Positions 27,197-38,949 of a stretch of DNA of 64,000 bases are shown in pieces. The notes under the pieces were generated by a model. It was not told the origin of the DNA. It saw nothing but the letters and a program-made list of their open reading frames with translations, and searched no databases. This DNA comes from Clavelina lepadiformis (lineage: Eukaryota > Chordata > Ascidiacea > Aplousobranchia > Clavelinidae), in assembly GCF_947623445.1 (NCBI RefSeq), contig NC_135241.1, positions 3,846,501-3,910,500 on the forward strand, given 5' to 3'. Position numbers and translations under genes: made by a program. The stretch's first letter is position 1. Each line of letters opens with the position of its first letter.

Positions 27197-27679
27197 CAGG
27201 GGTGGCCAGACCTGCTTCATGCTCGAGCCGCATATAACAAATTCCAGTTTTAAAAGAGCCACAACACAAACACAATAAAAATTCGAATTTATTCACTCAC
27301 AACGAAGTGTAGCTATTGATAAACATTAGTGCTGCGTGGTGATACTATGAGTCTTCACCAACTCTTTTTGTAATTATTAGTATAACGTAACCAAGACTTA
27401 AAACTAGGTCAGCCCTGACGTACAGCTTCAAACTGACAGTGCTTAACTACAGTGTATAAGTTAGCACACTTCGGTACAATAATGTAGTTTTTGGAGTGTA
27501 ATTTCATTATTACAGTACTAACAATGAGTCCATTCTTACTACGTATGATAGAACGCATTGTTTCATAATCTGATCAAACAACATGTCTTGACCGGGAAAA
27601 TGCATGTCTAATTCAACAATGCTAATTCATTAAAGAGCCGCAATTAAAGGCTCAAAGAGCCGCAGTTTGGCCACCCCTG
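27197..27679. mobile_element. hAT-type MITE 2 (483 bp)
   Basis: The ends CAGGGGTGGCCAGAC and GTTTGGCCACCCCTG are inverted repeats. The flanks share GGCTAT, or 8 bp with one mismatch (TAGGCTAT/TGGGCTAT) if the end is set two bases earlier. The uninterrupted site GATAGGCTATACTATCC is present in the unit near 34,900. The interior has several copies of an AGAGCCGC motif near the right end. No coding capacity is seen. Confidence 0.88.
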
Positions 27680-27881
27680 GGCTATACTATCCAGACTTAC
27701 TCCCAGCTGCAAGATAATTCAAACACTGTAATAAAATAGCCCAACAAATTTTGTTTGTGAATATTTTAATTTAATTTAAACTTAGTGGCAAAACTAACCC
27801 AAATTCTTGAAACTATCCTAGCTTGGAATTCTCGTCAAGTTTTTAGTTTTATCTTGTTATTATTTGATCTTCGTTTTGCGA

Positions 27882-27954
27882 GCCCGGTTAGCTCAGCCGG
27901 TAGAGCGTTGGACTTTTAATCCAACGGTCAAGGGTTCAAGTCCCTTATCGGGCG
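27882..27954 (+). tRNA. tRNA-Lys (TTT)
   Basis: All stems are paired and the anticodon is TTT. It differs from the 25,010 copy by one D-loop base (AGCCGG instead of AGTCGG), a variant shared by most + copies in the middle of the array. T5 and T6 runs lie just downstream. Confidence 0.96.
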
Positions 27955-29292
27955 AAGTTTTTGTTTTTTCTGCATAACGTTAGGGTGAAATGATTGTTAG
28001 TTTTGATCCTTGACCTGTAGAACAAGTGCCTTAGTGTAGCATCAAACCAACCGTTCGGCCCTATGCTGTGTGCCTTCAATGTCTCAATATGTCGGAAGTG
28101 TGTAGAGTTTTTGGAAACTAATTGTTAAAAATGTTTTCCTAATCCCTAAACGCTCTAATGTAATTCTAATTAGTAAAAATTAACCCATTCCATTGATTCA
28201 ACAAATTTAGGTTTTCGTTCAATCAATAGTCTGTAGTAACGCAGAAACTTTTCTCACGCAATGAATACGACAATTAGACTAATTTATTACCTAAATTCTA
28301 GCTCTTTAAGACAGCAAAACTAATTCATGCAAAAAGTGTAGCATTTTGAGCTAATACATTAGCCGCAAAAAATATAATGACAAAGCATTTAAACAACACA
28401 ATACTTGCGTTGCAACCACTTGTCGCGGTTTAAAATGCATGAGCAACTTCAGTGTTTTATACGCGCAGGCACAGGACGCTCGTACGTGCCTATCGTTTTT
28501 CATTTCCCAGAAAGAGTTATTTTAAATACCGCATTAAGCTGATACCATGTTAAAAGCGAAGGACGTTCAAGTCTTAGTAAAACATCATATAGCGCGTATC
28601 TTTCTTTAAAACATTTTGCGGGCGCCATCGAAATCAGTGATGGGCCATAAACTAAACTTTTTAGATTTAGAAAGAAATGTGACCAAGTTTATCTAACGAC
28701 AAAAATAAACTATAGCTCTCTAGCACCACTTAGCAAACAATATACATAAACATAAAAATCAAACTTATTTTGATGGTTTTGTAAAAATGTTCCTTAATTG
28801 TGTAAATGAATGTTGTTTTGCACTGATATAAAAAAAACTTATTTGTAGCCATTCTTTGAAAACATATTCTTAAGAAAAACTTTTTAATAGTCCATGAAAT
28901 GACAAAAAGGTTTTGTTTTGGAGAAAAACAAGGTAAGCTTATTTGCTCTTAGTCTTATTATCTTAATTACACGTTTACCATTATTTAAGTGCTGCTAGTG
29001 GGAGCTAGAATTCAACGGACATTAGTTTAATTGTCACAGTCATTGCTTGAAAAAAGTTTTCTGTATTGAACAAAGTACCAAATTTGTTGAGTGAACAAAT
29101 CGGTCAACTTACGTTAATTTCTTCCAGTTGGTTAAGTCTTTAAGAAATCACTCAACAGTTAGTTTCCAAAGAGGCTGTACCCTTCGGACATAGTGAAAGA
29201 ATACAGCAGAGGGCCGAACAGCTAGTTTGATGCTACGCTGAGACACTATACCCGCTTTCAATGTCGAGAAACCCATTCAGCAAATACCTAAC

Positions 29293-29603
29293 TAGGCTTA
29301 CCATACGTCCCGTTTTAGCCGGGACAGTCCCCCTTTTTAACGTCTTGTCCCGGCGTCCCGATCGGTCGGCCAAACGTCCCGGTTTGGCATTCAGTCAGCC
29401 AGCATAGGCATACCGCATAGAAGCCATACAAAAACATTAGCATGTTCTTATTATTGTTTTTGCTGTGTAGCGTACCGGTACTTCTTGAAGAAGAATTCGT
29501 GATCTTGTTTGTTATTTATTTCATTGTATTCGATAAAAATGTTATTGTGACGTCATATGTCGAAAGCGTCCCGCTTTTAAGCCACAAAATTATGGTAAGC
29601 CTA
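29293..29603. mobile_element. hAT-type MITE 4, copy a (311 bp)
   Basis: The inverted ends are TAGGCTTACCATA and TATGGTAAGCCTA. A perfect 8-bp duplication TACCTAAC flanks it (29,285-29,292 and 29,604-29,611). The matching empty site with one TACCTAAC is at 59,556-59,563. The interior begins with CGTCCCG-rich repeats. Open frames across it are not genes. Confidence 0.92.
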
Positions 29604-29640
29604 TACCTAACCCAAACGTTAACCAGGGAGAAGCAGAAGG

Positions 29641-29690
29641 GTCGTCCGATAAAGAACTGGAACCCTTGGCGCTCTACCAACTGGGCTGGC
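29641..29690 (-). pseudogene. Truncated tRNA-Lys relic
   Basis: On the - strand this matches the acceptor, D-arm and T-arm parts of tRNA-Lys, but the anticodon arm is missing and further bases are lost near the 5' end. It stands where other units carry a full - strand tRNA. The same deletion is present at 32,311 and 59,595. Confidence 0.85.
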
Positions 29691-30551
29691 GAAAATAACA
29701 AATTATAATTAATTTTCTAGCCTATCTACTGAAAGTATTTTGGAATTAATTTACCAGCTTATCCACTTTAATTGTGGTCTTTGATTAACATAAACTTATC
29801 GTTGCACTAACCAATATAGGCCTCAAAAGGAAAGTCGTATTTAAACGTTCGTAATCTTCTCTTCCAATTTCAGAAAATCCTGTCGTTTACTTTTCGCCAT
29901 TAACTGTGCGGAACGAAGCGTACGATGGTAAACGTAATAGCTTTTGCACAATATAGAACATAAAATAATTACAGGTACATAGGCTTTGTCAATATCGGTA
30001 TATTTCTTTGCTTTTGAGTTTTGACGTATGGTCCTCTAAGACGCTCTTGTGGCACTGATGAAAGTCGACAAGGAACTTACACAGAAACAGAAACATCGAT
30101 CACCGCACAGCAGATGGCCACGCTAGGAGCCCGACCGAGGTCGGCGGTAGTTGTGTTGCTACACAGGAAATGGTGTAGGAAAAGCACGCTCTGAATCCAA
30201 TCCAAAGTCCTTCTTTTCTTATGAAAAGAAAAACTGCCACTGGTGACCAAGTTAGTTTTCCCCAATTTTTCATTTGTTCTTCAACTGCCGCTGGTGCAAT
30301 CTCTTTCAATCTTCATCTACACAGCAACGATGAATGATTTATTCCAATAGGCTATACTATCCAGACTTACTCCCTGCTGCAAGATAATTCAAACACTGTA
30401 ATAAAATAGCCCAACAAATTTTGTTTGTGAATATTTTAATTTAATTTAAACTTAGTGGCAAAACTAACCCAAATTCTTGAAACTATCCTAGCTTGGAATT
30501 CTCGTCAAGTTTTTAGTTTTATCTTGTTATTATTTGATCTTCGTTTTGCGA

Positions 30552-30624
30552 GCCCGGTTAGCTCAGCCGGTAGAGCGTTGGACTTTTAATCCAACGGTCA
30601 AGGGTTCAAGTCCCTTATCGGGCG
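30552..30624 (+). tRNA. tRNA-Lys (TTT)
   Basis: Identical to the copy at 27,882, with the same flanks because of the 2,670-bp duplication. Paired stems, TTT anticodon and downstream T runs are intact. Confidence 0.96.
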
Positions 30625-31962
30625 AAGTTTTTGTTTTTTCTGCATAACGTTAGGGTGAAATGATTGTTAGTTTTGATCCTTGACCTGTAGAACAAGTGCC
30701 TTAGTGTAGCATCAAACCAACCGTTCGGCCCTATGCTGTGTGCCTTCAATGTCTCAATATGTCGGAAGTGTGTAGAGTTTTTGGAAACTAATTGTTAAAA
30801 ATGTTTTCCTAATCCCTAAACGCTCTAATGTAATTCTAATTAGTAAAAATTAACCCATTCCATTGATTCAACAAATTTAGGTTTTCGTTCAATCAATAGT
30901 CTGTAGTAACGCAGAAACTTTTCTCACGCAATGAATACGACAATTAGACTAATTTATTACCTAAATTCTAGCTCTTTAAGACAGCAAAACTAATTCATGC
31001 AAAAAGTGTAGCATTTTGAGCTAATACATTAGCCGCAAAAAATATAATGACAAAGCATTTAAACAACACAATACTTGCGTTGCAACCACTTGTCGCGGTT
31101 TAAAATGCATGAGCAACTTCAGTGTTTTATACGCGCAGGCACAGGACGCTCGTACGTGCCTATCGTTTTTCATTTCCCAGAAAGAGTTATTTTAAATACC
31201 GCATTAAGCTGATACCATGTTAAAAGCGAAGGACGTTCAAGTCTTAGTAAAACATCATATAGCGCGTATCTTTCTTTAAAACATTTTGCGGGCGCCATCG
31301 AAATCAGTGATGGGCCATAAACTAAACTTTTTAGATTTAGAAAGAAATGTGACCAAGTTTATCTAACGACAAAAATAAACTATAGCTCTCTAGCACCACT
31401 TAGCAAACAATATACATAAACATAAGAATCAAACTTATTTTGATGGTTTTGTAAAAATGTTCCTTAATTGTGTAAATGAATGTTGTTTTGCACTGATATA
31501 AAAAAAACTTATTTGTAGCCATTCTTTGAAAACATATTCTTAAGAAAAACTTTTTAATAGTCCATGAAATGACAAAAAGGTTTTGTTTTGGAGAAAAACA
31601 AGGTAAGCTTATTTGCTCTTAGTCTTATTATCTTAATTACACGTTTACCATTATTTAAGTGCTGCTAGTGGGAGCTAGAATTCAACGGACATTAGTTTAA
31701 TTGTCACAGTCATTGCTTGAAAAAAGTTTTCTGTATTGAACAAAGTACCAAATTTGTTGAGTGAACAAATCGGTCAACTTACGTTAATTTCTTCCAGTTG
31801 GTTAAGTCTTTAAGAAATCACTCAACAGTTAGTTTCCAAAGAGGCTGTACCCTTCGGACATAGTGAAAGAATACAGCAGAGGGCCGAACAGCTAGTTTGA
31901 TGCTACGCTGAGACACTATACCCGCTTTCAATGTCGAGAAACCCATTCAGCAAATACCTAAC

Positions 31963-32273
31963 TAGGCTTACCATACGTCCCGTTTTAGCCGGGACAGTCC
32001 CCCTTTTTAACGTCTTGTCCCGGCGTCCCGATCGGTCGGCCAAACGTCCCGGTTTGGCATTCAGTCAGCCAGCATAGGCATACCGCATAGAAGCCATACA
32101 AAAACATTAGCATGTTCTTATTATTGTTTTTGCTGTGTAGCGTACCGGTACTTCTTGAAGAAGAATTCGTGATCTTGTTTGTTATTTATTTCATTGTATT
32201 CGATAAAAATGTTATTGTGACGTCATATGTCGAAAGCGTCCCGCTTTTAAGCCACAAAATTATGGTAAGCCTA
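31963..32273. mobile_element. hAT-type MITE 4, copy b (311 bp)
   Basis: Same element, ends and TACCTAAC flanks as 29,293-29,603, offset by exactly 2,670. It was copied by the unit duplication rather than by a second transposition. Confidence 0.92.
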
Positions 32274-32310
32274 TACCTAACCCAAACGTTAACCAGGGAG
32301 AAGCAGAAGG

Positions 32311-32360
32311 GTCGTCCGATAAAGAACTGGAACCCTTGGCGCTCTACCAACTGGGCTGGC
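32311..32360 (-). pseudogene. Truncated tRNA-Lys relic (duplicate)
   Basis: This is the same truncated tRNA as at 29,641, duplicated with the unit. The anticodon arm is missing. Confidence 0.85.
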
Positions 32361-33221
32361 GAAAATAACAAATTATAATTAATTTTCTAGCCTATCTACT
32401 GAAAGTATTTTGGAATTAATTTACCAGCTTATCCACTTTAATTGTGGTCTTTGATTAACATAAACTTATCGTTGCACTAACCAATATAGGCCTCAAAAGG
32501 AAAGTCGTATTTAAACGTTCGTAATCTTCTCTTCCAATTTCAGAAAATCCTGTCGTTTACTTTTCGCCATTAACTGTGCGGAACGAAGCGTACGATGGTA
32601 AACGTAATAGCTTTTGCACAATATAGAACATAAAATAATTACAGGTACATAGGCTTTGTCAATATCGGTATATTTCTTTGCTTTTGAGTTTTGACGTATG
32701 GTCCTCTAAGACGCTCTTGTGGCACTGATGAAAGTCGACAAGGAACTTACACAGAAACAGAAACATCGATCACCGCACAGCAGATGGCCACGCTAGGAGC
32801 CCGACCGAGGTCGGCGGTAGTTGTGTTGCTACACAGGAAATGGTGTAGGAAAAGCACGCTCTGAATCCAATCCAAAGTCCTTCTTTTCTTATGAAAAGAA
32901 AAACTGCCACTGGTGACCAAGTTAGTTTTCCCCAATTTTTCATTTGTTCTTCAACTGCCGCTGGTGCAATCTCTTTCAATCTTCATCTACACAGCAACGA
33001 TGAATGATTTATTCCAATAGGCTATACTATCCAGACTTACTCCCTGCTGCAAGATAATTCAAACACTGTAATAAAATAGCCCAACAAATTTTGTTTGTGA
33101 ATATTTTAATTTAATTTAAACTTAGTGGCAAAACTAACCCAAATTCTTGAAACTATCCTAGCTTGGAATTCTCGTCAAGTTTTTAGTTTTATCTTGTTAT
33201 TATTTGATCTTCGTTTTGCGA

Positions 33222-33294
33222 GCCCGGTTAGCTCAGCCGGTAGAGCGTTGGACTTTTAATCCAACGGTCAAGGGTTCAAGTCCCTTATCGGGCG
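33222..33294 (+). tRNA. tRNA-Lys (TTT)
   Basis: Intact, identical in sequence to 27,882. Downstream of it the unit changes from the long type to the 1.88-kb type, near 33,640. Confidence 0.96.
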
Positions 33295-34324
33295 AAGTTT
33301 TTGTTTTTTCTGCATAACGTTAGGGTGAAATGATTGTTAGTTTTGATCCTTGACCTGTAGAACAAGTGCCTTAGTGTAGCATCAAACCAACCGTTCGGCC
33401 CTATGCTGTGTGCCTTCAATGTCTCAATATGTCGGAAGTGTGTAGAGATTTTGGAAACTAATTGTTAAAAATGTTTTCCTAATCCCTAAACGCCCTAATG
33501 TAATTAGTAAAATTTAACCCATTCCATTGATTCAACAAATTTAGGTTTTCGTTCAATCAATAGTCTGTAGTAACACAGAAACTTTTCTCACGCAATGAAT
33601 ACGACAATTAGACAAATTTATTACCTAAATTCTAGCTCTTTAAGACAGAAAGAAGAAAAGAAAGCGAAATGTGCTCATATTTAAACAAAAATCAGATTGT
33701 GCGTACAAGTTTACGGGTACCTTTGAAATCAGTGACCAGTGACAAATTAAAATAGCATTAAAAGGAAACTCGAGTGAGTTTATTTAATAACAATATCAAA
33801 CTAGCTCTTCAGCAGCACTTAACGAACAAAACGAGTAAGCAATAAATCATACTTATTTTGATGGTTATTAAATTGCCCAACATGATTTGTATGTAAATGA
33901 ACACTGTTGCACTGAAATCACTTATACTTTTAGCTTTTTCGTAAAAAATAAAACATTAACGAACATTTTTAGTAGTTCTAAAAATGACAAAACTGTATAG
34001 TTTTAAGGAAAACACGGTGTTTTCTAAATGTCTGATCACTCTGCTCATACGCTTTGTGTTTCTTTTTTAAATCCTGCTTATTTAGCTAAAAAATTAGTTC
34101 AATTATCCACTCTTTGCATAAAAACTTCTCTGTAAACCCAAACAACAGGCTATGCGTTATAGTTCTTCCCAACTGGAGAAAGTGTTTACAAAGTCACTTA
34201 TACCAAGTTTTCAAGGACTCTTTACACCTCAGAAACACTGAAACGATTGAGGCAAAATGACGCCAAATGGCTGGACAGCTGGTTTGCTGCTACGCTAAGG
34301 CATTATGCAAAAAAGTAAAGGATT

Positions 34325-34397
34325 CGCCCGATAAAGGACTTGAACCCTTGACCGTTGGATTAAAAGTCCAACGCTCTACCGACTGAGCTAACCGGGC
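34325..34397 (-). tRNA. tRNA-Lys (TTT)
   Basis: Full length with anticodon TTT. The only change from consensus is a T-stem G-T wobble (CCTTT instead of CCCTT). A run of six T follows the 3' end by about 10 bases on its strand. Probably functional. Confidence 0.88.
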
Positions 34398-35103
34398 CAA
34401 TATAAATGAATAGGTATAATTATCAGAAATCGTTATTTTTTTGGAATTAATTTATCAGTTCTTTCACTTGATTCTGTTCTTTGACATAATTAAACTTATC
34501 GTTGTACTGTTCCAACGCAACAAATAACTCATAGACTTTTTCAGTATCAGTATATTTCTTCCCTTTTGAGTTTTGACGTATGGTCCTCTAAGACGCTCTT
34601 GTGGCACTGATGAAAGTCGACAAGGAACTTACACAGAAACAGAAACATCGATCACCGCACAGCAGATGGCCACGCTAGGAGCCCGACCGAGGTCGGCGGT
34701 AGTTGTGTTGCTATACAGGAAATGGTGTAGGAAAAGCACGCTCTGAATCCAATCCAAAGTCCTTCTTTTCTTATGAAAAGAAAAACTGCCACTGGTGACC
34801 AAGTTAGTTTTCCCCAATTTTTCATTTGTTCTTCAACTGCCGCTGGTGCAATCTCTTTCAATCTTCATCTACACAGCAACGATGAATGATTTATTCCGAT
34901 AGGCTATACTATCCAGACTTACTCCCTGCCGCAAGATAATTCAAACACTGTAATAAAATAGCCCAACAAATTTTGTTTGTGAATATTTTAATTTAATTTA
35001 AACTTAGTGGCAAAACTAACCCAAATTCTTGAAACTATCCTAGCTTGGAATTATCGTCAAGTTTTTAGTTTTATGTTGTTATTATTTGATCTTCGTTTTG
35101 CGA

Positions 35104-35176
35104 GCCCGGTTAGCTCAGCCGGTAGAGCGTTGGACTTTTAATCCAACGGTCAAGGGTTCAAGTCCCTTATCGGGCG
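35104..35176 (+). tRNA. tRNA-Lys (TTT)
   Basis: Intact consensus copy with the AGCCGG D-loop variant. T runs lie immediately downstream. Confidence 0.96.
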
Positions 35177-36218
35177 AAGTTTTTGTTTTTTCTGCTTAAC
35201 GTTAGGGTGAAATGATTGTTAGCTTTGATCCTTGACCTGAAGAACAGATATAGTGCCTTAGTGTAGCATCAAACCAACCGTTCGGCCCTATGCTGTGTGC
35301 CTTGAATGTCTCAATATGTCGGAAGTGTGTAGAGATTTTGGAAACTAATTGTTAAAAATGTTTTCCTAATCCCTAAACGCCCTAATGTAATTAGTAAAAT
35401 TTAACCCATTCCATTGATTCAACAAATTTAGGTTTTCGTTCAATCAATAGTCTGTAGTAACACAGAAACTTTTCTCACGCAATGAATACGACAATTAGAC
35501 TAATTTATTACCTAAATTCTAGCTCTTTAAGACAGAAAGAAGAAAAGAAAGCGAAATGTGCTCATATTTAAACAAAAATCAGATTGTGCGTACAAGTTTA
35601 CGGGTACCTTTGAAATCAGTGACCAGTGACAAATTAAAATAGCATTAAAAGGAAACTCGAGTGAGTTTATTTAATAACAATATCAAACTAGCTCTTCAGC
35701 AGCACTTAGCGAACAAAACGAGTAAGCAATAAATCATACTTATTTTGATGGTTATTAAATTGCCCAACATGATTTGTATGTAAATGAATACTGTTGCACT
35801 GAAATCACTTATACTTTTAGCTTTTTCGTAAAAAATAAAACATTAACGAACATTTTTAGTAGTTCTAAAAATGACAAAACTATATAATTTTGAGGAAAAC
35901 ACGGTGTTTTCTAAATGTCTGATCAGTGATCACTCTGCTCATACGCTTTGTGTTTCTTTTTTAAATCCTGCTACTTAAGCTAAAAAATTAGTTCAATTAT
36001 CCACTCATTGCATAAAAACTTCTCTGTAAACCCAAACAACAGGCTATGCGTTATAGTTCTTCCCAACTGGAGAAAGTGTTTACAAAGTCACTTATACCAA
36101 GTTTTCAAGGACTCTTTACACCTCAGAAACACTGAAACGATTGAGGCAAAATGACGCCAAATGGCTGGACAGCTGGTTTGCTGCTACGCTAAGGCACTAT
36201 GCAAAAAAGTAAAGGATT

Positions 36219-36291
36219 CGCCCGATAAAGGACTTGAACCCTTGACCGTTGGATTAATAGTCCAACGCTCTACCGACTGAGCTAACCGGGT
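36219..36291 (-). pseudogene. tRNA-Lys-derived copy with ATT anticodon
   Basis: The body is tRNA-Lys but the anticodon loop reads CTATTAA, giving ATT, which would read asparagine codons. The first base is A instead of G, breaking the terminal pair, and the T stem has a G-T wobble. These changes together suggest decay. If it were charged as lysine it would misread Asn codons. Confidence 0.7.
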
Positions 36292-36987
36292 CAATATAAA
36301 TGAATAGGTATAATTATCTCAAATCGTTATTTTTTGGAATTAATTTATCAGTTCTTTCACTTGATTCTGATCTTTGACATAATTAAACTTATCGTTGTAC
36401 TGTTCCAACGCAACAAATAATTCATAGACTTTTTCAGTATCAGTATATTTCTTCCCTTTTGAGTTTTGACGTATGGTCCTCTAAGACGCTCTTGTGGCAC
36501 TGATGAAAGTCGACAAGGAACTTACACAGAAACAGAAACATCGATCACCGCACAGCAGATGGCCACGCTAGGAGCCCGACCGAGGTCGGCGGTAGTTGTG
36601 TTGCTACACAGGAAATAATAGGAAAAGCACGCTCTGAATCCAATCCAAAGTCCTTCTTTTCTTATGAAAAGAAAAACTGCTACTGGCGACCGAGTTAGCT
36701 TTCCCCAATTTTTCATTTGTTCTTCAATTGCCGCTGGTGCAATCTCTTTCAATCTTCATCTACACAGCAACGATGAACGATCTATACCGAGATACTATCC
36801 GGACTTAATTCCAGCTGGAAGATAATTCAAACGCTGTAATAAAAAGCCCAACAAATTTTGTTTGTGAATACCTTAATTTAATTCAAACTTAGGGGTAAAA
36901 CTAACCCACATTCTTGAAACTATCCTAGCTTGGAATTATCGTCAGGATTTTAGTTTTTGCTGTTATTATTTGATCTTAGCTTTGCGA

Positions 36988-37060
36988 GCCCGGTTAGCTC
37001 AGTCGGTAGAGCGTTGGACTTTTAATCCAACGGTCAAGGGTTCAAGTCCCTTATCGGGCG
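36988..37060 (+). tRNA. tRNA-Lys (TTT)
   Basis: Intact. It has the AGTCGG D-loop form, like the copies at the array ends (25,010 and 60,219), so the two forms are mixed within the array. Confidence 0.96.
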
Positions 37061-38097
37061 AAGTTTTTGTTTTTTACTGCATAACGTTAGGGTGAAATGA
37101 TTGTTAGTTTTGATCCTTGACCTGAAGAACGGATATAGTGCCTTAGTGTAGCATCAAACCAACCGTTCGGCCCTATGCTGTGTGCTTTGAACGTCTCAAT
37201 TTGTCGAAAGTGTGTAGAGTTTTTGGAAACTAATTGTTAAAAATGTTTTCCTAATCCCTAAACGCTCTAATGTAATTAGTAAAAATTAACCCATTCCATT
37301 GATTCAACAAATTTAGGTTTTCGTTCAATCAATAGTCTGTAGTAACACAGAAACTTTTCTCACGCAATGAATACGACAATTAGACTAATTTATTACCTAA
37401 ATTCTAGCTCTTTAAGACAGAAAGAAGAAAAGAAAGCGAAATGTGCTCATATTTAAACAAAAGTCAGATTGTGCGTACAAGTTTACGGGCACCTTTGAAA
37501 TCAGTGACCAGTGACAAATTAAAATAGCATTAAAAGGAAACTTGAGTGAGTTTATTTAATAACAATATCAAACTAGCTCTTCAGCAGCACTTAGCGAACA
37601 AAACGAGTAAGCAATAAATCATACTTATTTTGATGTCTTATTAAATTGCCCAACATGATTTGTATGTAAATGAATACTGTTGCACTGAAATCACTTATAC
37701 TTTTAGCTTTTTCGTAAAAAATAAAACATTAACGAACATTTTTAGTAGTTCTAAAAATGACAAAACTGTATAGTTTTAAGGAAAACACGGTGTTTTCTAA
37801 ATGTCTGATCACTCTGCTCATACGCTTTGTGTTTCTTTTTTAAATCCTGCTTATTTAGCTAAAAAATTAGTTCAATTATCCACTCATTGCATAAAAACTT
37901 CTCTGTAAACCCAAACAACAGGCTATGCGTTATAGTTCTTCCCAACTGGAGAAAGTGTTTACAAAGTCACTTATACCAAGTTTTCAAGGACTCTTTACAC
38001 CTCAGAAACACTGAAACGATTGAGGCAAAATGACGCCAAATGGCTGGACAGCTGGTTTGCTGCTACGCTGAGGCACTATGCAAAAAAGTAAAGGATT

Positions 38098-38170
38098 CGC
38101 CCGTAAAAGGACTTGAACCCTTGACCGTTGGATTAAAAGTCCAACGCTCTACCGACTGAGCTAACCGGGC
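38098..38170 (-). tRNA. tRNA-Lys (TTT), degenerate acceptor
   Basis: Anticodon TTT and the D and anticodon stems are intact. The 3' acceptor strand reads TACGGGC instead of ATCGGGC, so the two innermost acceptor pairs are mismatched, and the T stem carries a wobble. It may be a pseudogene. Confidence 0.6.
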
Positions 38171-38876
38171 CAATATAAATGAATAGGTATATTTATCTCA
38201 AATCGTTTTTTTTTGGAATTAATTTATCAGTTCTTTCACTTGATTCTGATCTTTGACATAATTAAACTTATCGTTGTACTGTTCCAACGCAACAAATAAT
38301 TCATAGACTTTTTCAGTATCAGTATATTTCTTCCCTTTTGAGTTTTGACGTATGGTCCTCTAAGACGCTCTTGTGGCACTGATGAAAGTCGACAAGGAAC
38401 TTACACAGAAACAGAAACATCGATCACCGCACAGCAGATGGCCACGCTAGGAGCCCGACCGAGGTCGGCGGTAGTTGTGTTGCTACACAGGAAATGGTGT
38501 AGGAAAAGCACGCTCTGAATCTAATCCAAAGTGGACGTCCTTCTTTTCTTATGAAAAGAAAAACTGCCACTGGTGACCAAGTTAGCTTTCCCCAATTTTT
38601 CATTTGTTCTTCAATTGCCGCTGGTGCAATCTCTTTCAATCTTCATCTACACAGCAACGATGAATGATTTATTCCGAGATACTATCCAGACTTACTCCCA
38701 GATGGAAGATAATTCAAACACTGTAATAAAATAGCCCAACAAATTTTGTTTGTGAATATTTTAATTTAATTTAAACTTAGTGGCAAAACTAACCCAAATT
38801 CTTGAAACTATCCTAGCTTGGAATTCTCGTCAAGTTTTTAGTTTTATCTTGTTATTATTTGATCTTCGTTTTGCGA

Positions 38877-38949
38877 GCCCGGTTAGCTCAGCCGGTAGAG
38901 CGTTGGACTTTTAATCCAACGGTCAAGGGTTCAAGTCCCTTATCGGGCG
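38877..38949 (+). tRNA. tRNA-Lys (TTT)
   Basis: Intact consensus copy (AGCCGG form) followed by T runs. Confidence 0.96.

Larger units (their letters stand above)
27700..30369. repeat. 2,670-bp array unit, copy 1
   Basis: It is almost identical, base for base, to 30,370-33,039. I noticed single-base differences such as at 28,757 versus 31,427. It contains one + tRNA-Lys, a truncated - tRNA relic and a MITE. The high identity means the duplication is very recent. Confidence 0.92.
30370..33039. repeat. 2,670-bp array unit, copy 2
   Basis: This is the second copy of the long unit, carrying the same MITE and the same tRNA relic at the same offsets. The MITE insertion therefore predates the duplication. 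Confidence 0.92.

Noticed and set aside
29442-29708. 88-residue frames in both long units
   Set aside because: They start inside MITE 4 and run into the tRNA relic, and they are identical only because the unit is duplicated.
30050-30200. Possible C/D snoRNA (CTGATGA-like box) in spacer B
   Set aside because: The box is lost in the diverged units (60.0 kb, 61.85 kb, 42.7 kb), and no convincing D box and terminal stem go with it.
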